Assembly: GCA_900754445.1 (NCBI GenBank)
Contig: CAAECW010000137.1
Coordinates: 1 to 39,343, forward strand
Source of the DNA: an uncultured Collinsella sp.
GTDB taxonomy: Bacteria; Actinomycetota; Coriobacteriia; Coriobacteriales; Coriobacteriaceae
Direction: 5' to 3'
Length of the DNA stretch: 39,343 bases
In this document: piece by piece, positions 29,781 through 37,332 of the stretch
Position numbering within the stretch: position 1 is the first letter of the stretch
Layout: every line of letters starts with the position of its first letter
Position numbers and translations under genes: made by a program
The notes under the pieces: model-generated
Told to the model about the DNA's origin: nothing
What the model saw: only the letters and a program-made list of their open reading frames with translations
The model's database searches: none

Positions 29781-30689
29781 ATGATCAAACTTGTGCTAAC
29801 CGATATAGACGATACGCTGATTCCGGCTGGGCATGACGGCGCCAGCGACTACGCCATTGAGGGCATTCATGTCATGCAGGCGGCGGGTCTGCACTTTGGA
29901 CCGGTTTCGGGCCGCCAGCCGTCCGCGATGGGCTGGATGTTCAAAAATCGTTCCGAGTGTTTTTCGACCGGTGCGTTCTGTAACGGCCAGGTCATGTTTG
30001 TGGACGGCGAGGCGGTAGCCTCGCATGCGACCGACAACGCCGCCCTTATGCGCTTGGCTGACTACTTGGAGCAAGAGACCGATGATACGTATCTGAAGGT
30101 CTACAGCCTGGGTGATGACTTTTGGAATAACGATGCCTACTGCGTGACGAGCGATCTCGAGCGCGTGCGCCGCGCCATGGAGTCGGGCGGCAACGCGTGG
30201 CTCAAAGGCGAAGAGGCCCCGTGCCGTCCTGTTGTCGATGATGCCCCGGTATACAAGGCGAATATCTGGAGCGCCCGCTCGCGCGAAGAGCTCGCTGAGC
30301 TGCGCGAGCGCATTGCCGCCGAGGTGCCGGAGCTCTCGCTTGTGTTTCCCAACAACCGAGTGCGCCTGCTCGACATTCTTCCAGCAGGTTGGGACAAGGG
30401 TTGCGCTGCGCTGGAGCTGGCGCGCGCTTTGGGCCTGACGCCCGACGAGGTGGCCGTATTTGGCGATTCCGATAACGACCTGCCCATGATCGATGCTGTT
30501 CCCAACTCCGTTGCAGTCGCCAATGCCAACGAAGCTGTCACGGCTGCCGCGCGCTGGCATATCGGCGCTGCGACAGACGATGCGGTTGCCGGGGCTCTGC
30601 ATCAGATTGCCGCCTGCGCCGCGACGGGGGAGATGCCGCCGTTTATGCGTCAGATGGATGCGACGGGTTTCGACGTCACGAACGTCTAG
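29781..30689 (+). CDS. HAD-superfamily phosphatase, Cof type
   Basis: A 302-residue HAD-IIB hydrolase. Motif I is DIDDT (8-12, nucleophile D8 and D10), a mid-protein cap domain follows, and the acidic motif GDSDNDLPM is near residue 230. Cof-type HADs dephosphorylate sugar phosphates, pyridoxal phosphate or flavin nucleotides; the substrate is unknown. GGGGG lies 5 nt before the ATG. It ends 10 nt before the LysR gene and is probably cotranscribed with it. Confidence 0.9.
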   Translation: MIKLVLTDIDDTLIPAGHDGASDYAIEGIHVMQAAGLHFGPVSGRQPSAMGWMFKNRSECFSTGAFCNGQVMFVDGEAVASHATDNAALMRLADYLEQETDDTYLKVYSLGDDFWNNDAYCVTSDLERVRRAMESGGNAWLKGEEAPCRPVVDDAPVYKANIWSARSREELAELRERIAAEVPELSLVFPNNRVRLLDILPAGWDKGCAALELARALGLTPDEVAVFGDSDNDLPMIDAVPNSVAVANANEAVTAAARWHIGAATDDAVAGALHQIAACAATGEMPPFMRQMDATGFDVTNV

Positions 30690-30699
30690 GGAGGCCATC

Positions 30700-31596
30700 A
30701 TGAAGCTCCAGCAGCTCAGATATGTCGTCAAAGTTGCCGAATGCGGCAGCATCACCGAGGCCTCGCGCCGGCTCTTTGTGTCGCAGCCTTCGATTACCGC
30801 ATCGATTCGCGATCTCGAAAACGAGATGGGCGTGCACATCTTTGAGCGCACTAACAAGGGCGTCGTTGTGTCCGAGGAAGGCGAGACCTTCTTGGGCTAT
30901 GCGCGCCAGGTACTCGACCAGGCCGACCTGCTCGAGGGCAAGTACAAGGGCGCTTCCGAGCAGGTGCCGCACTTTAGTGTGAGCTGCCAGCATTATTCCT
31001 TTGCCGTTAACGCGTTTGTTGACGTGATTCGCGAGTTCGATGCCGCGCGTTACGACTTTACCCTGCGCGAGGAGCAAACCCACGAGATTATCGAGGACGT
31101 CGCGCACATGAAAAGCGAGCTCGGCATCCTGTATCTGTCGGAGCACAATCGCGAGGTCATCGAGCGCATGCTGGCGGCCAACGAGCTCGTGTTCGAAGGA
31201 CTCTTCTGCGCCACGCCACACGTCTTTGTGTGTGCCGACCATCCGCTGGCGGACCACGCCAGCGTGACGCTCGAAGACCTCGAGGACTACCCATTTTTGT
31301 CCTATGAGCAGGGTAGCTACAATTCGTTTTACTATTCCGAGGAGCTGACCTCGACCTTTGAGCGCCGCAAGAATATCCGCGTGCGTGACCGTGCGACGTT
31401 GTTCAACCTGGTCATGGGCCTCAACGGCTACACGGTGTGCTCGGGCGTGATCAGCCATGAACTTAACGGCCCCGGTATCATCTCGATTCCGCTCGATGTA
31501 GACGAGTACATGGAGATCGGCATCATCACGCGCAAGAACACGACGCTTACGCGCTACGGTCAAGCCTATATCGACGCGATCCGTCAGCACATATAG
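30700..31596 (+). CDS. LysR-family transcriptional regulator
   Basis: A 298-residue LysR protein. MKLQQLRYVVKVAECGSITE opens the winged helix-turn-helix (about residues 1-60, with ASRRLFVSQPSITASIRDLE). The effector domain starts with FSVSCQHYSFAVNAFVDVI and contains a DHPLADHASVTLEDLEDYPF segment. GGGAGG precedes ATG 30700. It follows the HAD gene by 10 nt and lies directly upstream of a MetE-like gene with an 8-bp dyad in its promoter. A MetR-like role, control of methionine synthesis, is therefore plausible but inferred. Confidence 0.92.
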   Translation: MKLQQLRYVVKVAECGSITEASRRLFVSQPSITASIRDLENEMGVHIFERTNKGVVVSEEGETFLGYARQVLDQADLLEGKYKGASEQVPHFSVSCQHYSFAVNAFVDVIREFDAARYDFTLREEQTHEIIEDVAHMKSELGILYLSEHNREVIERMLAANELVFEGLFCATPHVFVCADHPLADHASVTLEDLEDYPFLSYEQGSYNSFYYSEELTSTFERRKNIRVRDRATLFNLVMGLNGYTVCSGVISHELNGPGIISIPLDVDEYMEIGIITRKNTTLTRYGQAYIDAIRQHI

Positions 31597-31642
31597 ACTG
31601 CTGCATTCTGCACGGGTCAAATCTCTTTATGGCAGTCCAAAC

Positions 31643-31665
31643 TGATATAGGAAGCATCTATATCA
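31643..31665. promoter_or_regulatory. LysR-type dyad upstream of the MetE-like gene
   Basis: TGATATAG (31643-31650) and CTATATCA (31658-31665) are perfect 8-bp arms with a 7-nt spacer, the T-N11-A form of LysR sites. They lie about 90 nt upstream of the methyltransferase start and 47 nt after the LysR gene, a typical activator position. Confidence 0.55.
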
Positions 31666-31751
31666 AACTGTTATAAACGTATATTTTGCGATGGCCATAT
31701 GAGCGCTCATACTCTGTTCCAGTAAAGCAACCAATGCAAAGGGAGATATCT

Positions 31752-32885
31752 ATGAGCACTTCAATTCAACCGAACGCGCCGTTTCGCGCCGATATCGTCG
31801 GCAGCTTTCTTCGTCCGCAGGCCGTAAAGGACGCCCGCGCTGCCTATGCGGCAGGCGCGCTTGATGCCGAGGGGCTTAAGGCCGTCGAGAACGATGCCAT
31901 TCGCGATTTGGTGGCAAAGCAAAAGACCGCCGGCCTGCAGGTGATTACCGATGGCGAGTTTCGCCGCAGTTACTGGCACCTCGACTTTATGTGGGGGCTC
32001 AACGGCATTGAACGCCGTGCCTCGCGTACGGGCTATATGTTCCACGACGAGGAGACCACGGCCGATACCGCCGTGGTGACCGGCCCCATCAGCGGCGAGA
32101 ACCACCCCTTCGTCGAGCACTTTAAGTTTGTCAAGGCACTTGAGGGCGAGGGCCACGTTGCACGCCAGACCATCCCGGCACCGATCCAGACGTTCTCTGA
32201 GGTCACGCTCGATCGCTGCGACGGCCAGCAGGAGAGCCTGCGTGCTGTCTATAAGACCGATGAGGAACTTGCCGACGCCATTGCAGCCGCTTATCGCACG
32301 GTGATCGCCGACCTGTACGCAGCAGGCTGCCGCAACATCCAGTTTGATGACTGCACCTGGGGCATCTACTGCGATACCGACTTTGTGTCCAAGACCGGCA
32401 TGAGCCCGGTCGACCTGCAAAAGGTAAGCGAGCTGGGCGTGACGCTCAACAACGCCGCTATCGAGGGTAAGCCCGACGACCTGGTCATTAACACGCACGT
32501 GTGCCGCGGTAACTACCACTCTACCTATGCCTTCGAGGGTGGCTATGACCCCATCGCACCGTACCTGTTCGCAAACGAGGATGTCGACGCATTTTACCTG
32601 GAGTTCGATACGCCGCGCGCCGGTGGTTTTGAGCCGCTGAAGTATGTTGCCTCCGGCAAGAAGGTCGTGTTGGGCCTGGTGACCACCAAGGTCGCTGAGC
32701 TTGAGGAGGAGGATGCTGTCGTCGAGCGCATCCGCGAGGCTGCAAAGTACGTGCCGCTCGAGAACCTGTATCTGTCGCCCCAGTGCGGTTTTGCCAGCTG
32801 CGAGATTGGCAACAAGCTGACCGAGGACGAGCAATGGGCAAAGATCGCGCTGGTCAAGCGCGTTGCCGAGCGCGTTTGGAAGTAA
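31752..32885 (+). CDS. MetE-like (YxjG/YxjH type) cobalamin-independent methionine synthase family protein
   Basis: A 377-residue protein matching only the C-terminal, catalytic half of MetE. Zinc ligands are recognisable as H and C in THVCRGN (about 249-251), E in YLEFDTPRAG (about 284) and C in SPQCGFAS (about 344). FRADIVGSFLRP and ITDGEFRRSYWH are the usual N-terminal signatures of this YxjG-like group. It would transfer a methyl group to homocysteine or a related thiol; the methyl donor is not known. ATG 31752 follows GGGAGA. It is probably regulated by the upstream LysR protein. Confidence 0.88.
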   Translation: MSTSIQPNAPFRADIVGSFLRPQAVKDARAAYAAGALDAEGLKAVENDAIRDLVAKQKTAGLQVITDGEFRRSYWHLDFMWGLNGIERRASRTGYMFHDEETTADTAVVTGPISGENHPFVEHFKFVKALEGEGHVARQTIPAPIQTFSEVTLDRCDGQQESLRAVYKTDEELADAIAAAYRTVIADLYAAGCRNIQFDDCTWGIYCDTDFVSKTGMSPVDLQKVSELGVTLNNAAIEGKPDDLVINTHVCRGNYHSTYAFEGGYDPIAPYLFANEDVDAFYLEFDTPRAGGFEPLKYVASGKKVVLGLVTTKVAELEEEDAVVERIREAAKYVPLENLYLSPQCGFASCEIGNKLTEDEQWAKIALVKRVAERVWK

Positions 32886-33007
32886 CGCTACCGTTCGCAG
32901 GTGACGGTGCGTGCGAGGCATGGCGTATCGCGTACAATGGTTCGGATCGTATCGTTCGGGCAGGTTATCCGATATGCCTGATCGCCCTTCCATTCGAAAG
33001 GACATCC

Positions 33008-34342
33008 ATGTCCCAGTCCTCGACGCCCGCCGTCGCCGATGCCATCTACGATGCGTCGTCGCTCGGCCGCCCGCGCATGTTTCTACTCGGTCTGCAGCAT
33101 CTATTCGCGATGTTCGGTGCCACGGTGCTCGTGCCCGTGCTCACCGGTCTCTCGGTTTCGGCGACGCTTTTGTTTGCCGGCTTGGGCACGCTACTGTTCC
33201 ACTTCTTGTCGCGCGGTAAGGTGCCGGCATTTTTGGGCTCATCGTTTGCCTTTATTGCCGGTTATGCCGCAATCGCGCCCAACGGCGAGACCGAGCTTTT
33301 GCCCTACGCCTGCCTGGGCGTAGCCTGCGCCGGTCTGCTTTATCCGGTGCTTGCGGCGCTCTTCCGCGCCTTTGGCGCCAAGCGCGTTATGCGCTTCTTC
33401 CCGCCGGTGGTGACTGGTCCCATCGTTATTTCCATCGGCCTGATTCTGGCGAGCTCCGCTATTGCCAACTGCCAGACCAACTGGTTTGTGGCTGTTATTG
33501 CCGTTGCCGTTATCGTGATCTGCAACATCTGGGGCCGCGGCATGGTCAAGATCGTGCCGATCCTGCTGGGCGTCGTGGTGAGCTATGCCGTTGCGGCTGC
33601 GCTCGGCGAGGTTGATTTCTCGGGCGTTGCCGCCGCTCCGTGGGTCGGTCTGCCCATCGTGTGGGACAACACCGTGTTTGCACTCTTTGGGCCGCAGTTC
33701 GATAGCGGTCTTGCCACGACGGCCATCATCACCATCATGCCGCTGGCCTTCGCGACCATGATCGAGCATATCGGCGATATCTCTGCTATCGGTTCGACTT
33801 GCGAGCGCAACTACATTGCCGATCCCGGTCTGCATCGCACGCTGCTCGGCGACGGCCTTGCCACGATTCTGGCTTCGCTCTTTGGCGCTCCGGCCAACAC
33901 TACGTATGGTGAGAACACCGGCGTGCTCGCCCTGACGCGCGTGTTCGACCCGCGCGTAATTCGAATTGCCGCGTGTTGCGCCATCGTGCTTTCGTTCTGC
34001 CCCAAGTTCGCGGCTGTCATTGCGGCCATGCCGGCGTGTGTGATCGGCGGTGTGTCGCTCGTGCTCTACGGCATGATCAGCGCTGTGGGCGTCCGCAACC
34101 TCATCGAGAACCAGGTCGATTTCCAGAACAACCGCAACGTGCTGGTTGCCGCGCTGGTGCTCGTGCTTTCGCTCGGCATCGCGTACAGCACCGCCGGCGC
34201 CATCGTGTTGGAGCTGGGCGGCGTGACCATTTCGCTGTCCGGCATTGCCGTGGGCTCACTGGTGGGCATTGTGCTCAACGCCATCCTGCCGGGTAACGAC
34301 TTTGAGTTTGATGTCTCCGAGCTTGAGGAGGCTGCTGAGTAG
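33008..34342 (+). CDS. uraA: Uracil permease / NCS2-family nucleobase transporter
   Basis: A 444-residue protein with 12-14 hydrophobic segments of the NCS2 family. QHLFAMFGATVLVPVLTGLS near the N-terminus and FLGSSFAFIAGY match the UraA pattern, and TTYGENTGVLALTRVFDPR is the family's conserved TM10 region (the uracil-binding Glu of GEN). It imports uracil or a related base with H+. ATG 33008 follows GAAAGGA. It is followed by a strong terminator. A TACAAT hexamer at 32933-32938 may be its -10, without a clear -35. Confidence 0.92.
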   Translation: MSQSSTPAVADAIYDASSLGRPRMFLLGLQHLFAMFGATVLVPVLTGLSVSATLLFAGLGTLLFHFLSRGKVPAFLGSSFAFIAGYAAIAPNGETELLPYACLGVACAGLLYPVLAALFRAFGAKRVMRFFPPVVTGPIVISIGLILASSAIANCQTNWFVAVIAVAVIVICNIWGRGMVKIVPILLGVVVSYAVAAALGEVDFSGVAAAPWVGLPIVWDNTVFALFGPQFDSGLATTAIITIMPLAFATMIEHIGDISAIGSTCERNYIADPGLHRTLLGDGLATILASLFGAPANTTYGENTGVLALTRVFDPRVIRIAACCAIVLSFCPKFAAVIAAMPACVIGGVSLVLYGMISAVGVRNLIENQVDFQNNRNVLVAALVLVLSLGIAYSTAGAIVLELGGVTISLSGIAVGSLVGIVLNAILPGNDFEFDVSELEEAAE

Positions 34343-34367
34343 CAGCTGCGTTCAGCTAAAACAAGAT

Positions 34368-34405
34368 ATGGTGCCCATGCGTATATGCGTGTGGGCACCA
34401 TTTTT
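34368..34405 (+). terminator. Intrinsic terminator of the uracil permease gene
   Basis: ATGGTGCCCA (34368-34377) and TGGGCACCAT (34392-34401) form a perfect 10-bp stem followed by TTTTT (34401-34405). The last bases overlap the stop codon of the convergent esterase gene (34404-34406). Confidence 0.92.
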
Positions 34406-35069
34406 AATGTGTCAGTATCCAGTGGATGCCGCGGGCCATGCGCAGGTCGGTTTGGGCAAAGTGATTGCCGGGGTTGAGCTCCAGCGTTGTTGGAATGCCG
34501 CGCTCGACGAGCAACGCTTCCATCGCGCGTGTGTCGTCGAGTACATGCCGCATCATGCGGTTGGGCGTCTTGGTTTCCTTTTTGCCGAGTGACAGGTAGA
34601 CGGCTTGCGGGCTGCCGGCAAAAGGGGCCGTGCTGGCACGGTCGACAAAGTCGGGAAACCACAGCGACCCCGATGCGCTTGCGGCGCGGTCAAAGGCATC
34701 GGTCTGCCAGAGGGACCAAAGTGAAAAGAGGCCCGCCAATGAGTAGCCGGCAATGCCGCGCCAGGTGGGCGGCAGTGGGAGCGATAATTCGACCTTTGGG
34801 ATTATCCGGTTCAGCAGTTCATCGAGAAATCCGGACGCCTGCCCACCAAAGGGTTCGGCATCGCGTACGGTCCCGTCGCATGCCCAAGGGCTCAGCTCGC
34901 GATTCCAATCGAGCCCGCCAATGGTGACGAGGGCGAATGGCGGACAGTCGAGCTCTCGGCAACACTTATAAACCTCGCTGCCGTCGCCCACGACCACAGG
35001 AAGGTAGATGACAGGCGCGCTTTCCGTATGATTCGAATAAACGGTTATCTGCTTTTGATGCGCTTCCAT
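34404..35069 (-). CDS. Alpha/beta-hydrolase esterase (IroE/enterochelin-esterase-like fold)
   Basis: A 221-residue hydrolase. GYSLAG (108-113) holds the nucleophile S110, and GNHF (201-204) supplies H203. IYLPVVVGDGSE and LVTIGGLDWNRELSPW resemble the small YbbA/esterase-D group. There is no signal peptide or membrane segment. The substrate is unknown; members hydrolyse small esters or siderophore links. It stands alone, convergent with the permease gene, its stop codon inside that gene's terminator. Confidence 0.83.
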   Translation of the reverse strand: MEAHQKQITVYSNHTESAPVIYLPVVVGDGSEVYKCCRELDCPPFALVTIGGLDWNRELSPWACDGTVRDAEPFGGQASGFLDELLNRIIPKVELSLPLPPTWRGIAGYSLAGLFSLWSLWQTDAFDRAASASGSLWFPDFVDRASTAPFAGSPQAVYLSLGKKETKTPNRMMRHVLDDTRAMEALLVERGIPTTLELNPGNHFAQTDLRMARGIHWILTH

Positions 35070-35181
35070 GACGGGCTTCTCTCAGTGTTGTGATATCGGC
35101 AGCCCCAATTGTCGCACGCTAGCGTATGCCGGTTGGGCTAGACCAAAGACAATCTCGTGCATCCCCTGCGGACGCATATGG

Positions 35182-35219
35182 AAAACGCCACCGCCGGAGG
35201 GGAGCTCGGCGGTGGCGTT
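35182..35219 (-). terminator. Intrinsic terminator of wall protein A
   Basis: AACGCCACCGCC (35184-35195) and GGCGGTGGCGTT (35208-35219) form a perfect 12-bp stem; on the reverse strand it ends in TTTT. It follows the surface-protein gene. Confidence 0.9.
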
Positions 35220-35276
35220 GTTAAACGGTGCTGGGGCTCGGGGCCTTCGCGGGAGCTGCCATGTGCGCAGAGGCGT

Positions 35277-37061
35277 CTAAGAACGCTTACGGCTCGCCAT
35301 GGTGCCTGCGGCGATAGCGGCTGTTCCCGCAAGGACGGTTGCCACGATGGCCGCACCCGAGGTGTCGCCGGTTGCCGCGAGCACGCCGGTAGTCTTGGCT
35401 TTCGTGGTTGAAGCCGCAACGGCCTTGGTCGGCTTTGAGCCCTCAGGCTTGGGGTTCTGCTTGGACTCCGCGGGCTTGCTTTCTGCGGGCTTGGTCTCGT
35501 CGGGCTTGGGGTCTTCCGGCTTGGCTACCTCGGGGGGTGCGATGGTCGTGCTTTTGGCGACTGCTTTGATATAGAGGGAGTCGACCGTGGCGTCGCCCGT
35601 GCCGATGGCTTGGCCTGCCTCGTAGATGCCGTCACGGAGCTTGCGATAGTCAATGACCTTGCCGCCTTCGGGCGTCTGGATGGCGGCGTTCTCAATCTTG
35701 ATGGTGCCGATTGTCTTGCCGTCAGCGCTCATGGCACGGGCAAAGATTGCCGCTGTATCTCCTTCGGCCGTTACCTTGCTGCGGATGATCGAGATGACTG
35801 CGGGTGTGACGCCCTCGCTGGTCTGGGCGATGATGCCGATGTTCTCGCCTTGGGGTTCGCGCCTCGTTTCGCCATCTTGGTTTTCGCTGTAGGGGATGGG
35901 GCCGTCGCCGTTCTCGACATAGCGGGCTATGGCCTTGACAACGGAGTCGCTGATGTAGATGTGGCCGCCCTTCTCGTTGGGTCGATCGTTTCTGGTGGAG
36001 AATGCAGCCGAAACCTCGCCTTCCGCAAACGCGTCCACGGTGGAGCCGTTCTTGACGACGATGTCGTCCTGGTAGGTGAAGAGGGCGTTGGCGCCACCGT
36101 ATCTGCCTTTACTTGCACGGACCGTCACGTTTGCATGATCGAGGGTGATGCCCTTGTGGGCATAGACGCCATATTCAACACCGTTTACGTTGAGGGAGGC
36201 GTTTGTGGCTGCGAGGCTGCCCTTGGCCTCGACGGCAGCGTCTTTCTCGGAGCTTGCCTTGACCTGGCTGCCGTCCGAGATGTTGATATTGCCGCCGCTC
36301 CAAAGGGCCTCACCATCGGCTGAGCTTGCCTCGACCGTCCCGCCACCCTTGATGGTGAGGTTCTTGTCGGCTCCAATACCCTTGTCCTTGGTAGCCCTGG
36401 CGGTGACGGCTCCGCTGTCGTCAATCGTGATATTGCCTTTTGCCCTGATGCCATCCGATGCACCCGTGGCGTTGACGTTGCCCGAACCTTTGATAGCGAG
36501 ATCACCTCCGGCATTGATGGCATCAAACCCAGTGCTCGTGGCGTTGACGGATCCGGCTCCGTCGATGTTGATATTACCCGTGGAGAGGATAGCATCCTCA
36601 GTAGATGTCACGCTGAGCGTGCCGCCCTCGTCGCCTTGGATATTGAGCTCGGCATTCTCGTTAGTGCCATGAGAAACTTTGATGCTTTCGATCCATTCGG
36701 CAGTGACGATGTTGGTTCCCGAGTAATTCACGTTGAGCTTGCCTGCGGCCTGGATCTCGCCGCTGTTATAGTTGTTGAGCTTCAAGTCGTCGGCGCCGTC
36801 CCACGACCAGGTACCGGCCTCGTCGCTCGCCGCGGTGCTGTACTTGTTGCCGCCGACCTTGACCCATTCCGCTGCGAGCGAGACGCTCGGCATGAGCAGC
36901 GAGCTCACCGTGAGCGCGCACACGGCGCCCGCGACGATGCGGCGCGTCACGCGGCGCCAGCTGCCGTGCGCGAGTCCTATGCGACGGCGAACGTCGGGTT
37001 CGGCAACATGGGTTCCGGCGGTAGTGTCATTGCGTTTGGGGGTCGTGAACAAGGCTGCCAT
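35277..37061 (-). CDS. Secreted wall-anchored beta-helix protein A (LAXTG, carbohydrate-binding type)
   Basis: A 594-residue secreted protein. A long signal region (about 64 residues, ending MPSVSLAA) is followed by a domain with TWSWDGADDLKLNNYNSGEI. About seven parallel beta-helix turns of roughly 23 residues follow (for example KGNITIDDSGAVTARATKDK), as in Cthe_2159-like carbohydrate-binding proteins. Then come a PxxxK-rich stalk and LAATGD (about 561) with a hydrophobic segment and RKRS tail. LAXTG is the motif of class E sortases. ATG 37061 follows GGGAG. It is a tandem paralogue of the gene at 37333. Confidence 0.8.
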   Translation of the reverse strand: MAALFTTPKRNDTTAGTHVAEPDVRRRIGLAHGSWRRVTRRIVAGAVCALTVSSLLMPSVSLAAEWVKVGGNKYSTAASDEAGTWSWDGADDLKLNNYNSGEIQAAGKLNVNYSGTNIVTAEWIESIKVSHGTNENAELNIQGDEGGTLSVTSTEDAILSTGNINIDGAGSVNATSTGFDAINAGGDLAIKGSGNVNATGASDGIRAKGNITIDDSGAVTARATKDKGIGADKNLTIKGGGTVEASSADGEALWSGGNINISDGSQVKASSEKDAAVEAKGSLAATNASLNVNGVEYGVYAHKGITLDHANVTVRASKGRYGGANALFTYQDDIVVKNGSTVDAFAEGEVSAAFSTRNDRPNEKGGHIYISDSVVKAIARYVENGDGPIPYSENQDGETRREPQGENIGIIAQTSEGVTPAVISIIRSKVTAEGDTAAIFARAMSADGKTIGTIKIENAAIQTPEGGKVIDYRKLRDGIYEAGQAIGTGDATVDSLYIKAVAKSTTIAPPEVAKPEDPKPDETKPAESKPAESKQNPKPEGSKPTKAVAASTTKAKTTGVLAATGDTSGAAIVATVLAGTAAIAAGTMASRKRS

Positions 37062-37119
37062 GGTTGCTCCCGTTCTCATAGGGCCTATACGACTAGATTC
37101 AGCGTATCTGCTGGATGTT

Positions 37120-37151
37120 GCCGGCGGTAGTGCCGTTTGGAGGGCAAAATG
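37120..37151 (-). promoter_or_regulatory. Conserved upstream block of wall protein A
   Basis: This 32-nt block is identical to 39179-39210 and lies at the same 59-nt distance from the start codon. It contains GGCACTACCGCC and can form a short CGGC/GCCG hairpin. It probably holds the promoter or a binding site, and its conservation exceeds that of the flanking sequence. Confidence 0.5.
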
Positions 37152-37200
37152 GCCAAAATTGGGGAGAAATAGGCCGCACGCCGGCGCAGGGACCGGCGCT

Positions 37201-37239
37201 AAAAGAAAAGCGCGGGGCCGCATGGCGACTCCGCGCTTT
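37201..37239 (-). terminator. Terminator between the two wall protein genes
   Basis: AAAGCGCGG (37207-37215) pairs with CCGCGCTTT (37231-37239); on the reverse strand it runs out into TTTTCTTTT. It ends transcripts from the direction of wall protein B. Confidence 0.88.
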
Positions 37240-37265
37240 ATTGTTCAGCTTTTGCAGCCTTGCCC

Positions 37266-37332
37266 TTACGCTACGAAGAAGTAGACGAGGAAGGCAAGGG
37301 CCGCGATCCACCCGTCCCGTGCGAAAAAGTGT
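37266..37332 (-). pseudogene. Short relic of a gene 3' end at the duplication junction
   Basis: On the reverse strand one frame gives RDGWIAALAFLVYFFVA then a stop at 37266-37268. The last five residues and stop (YFFVA) recur, with 17 of 18 bases identical, at the window edge (39326-39343), where they would be the end of a real upstream gene. No start codon precedes the 37266 copy, so it looks like a tail copied together with the following terminator and promoter when the wall gene was duplicated. Confidence 0.5.

Noticed and set aside
31597..31751. SAM (S-box) riboswitch upstream of the MetE-like gene
   Set aside because: The leader is short and shows none of the conserved S-box core; only the LysR-type dyad is evident.
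37062..37160. c-di-GMP (GEMM) riboswitch in the wall-gene leaders
   Set aside because: A link to the c-di-GMP genes was attractive, but the conserved GEMM core motifs are absent from the leader.
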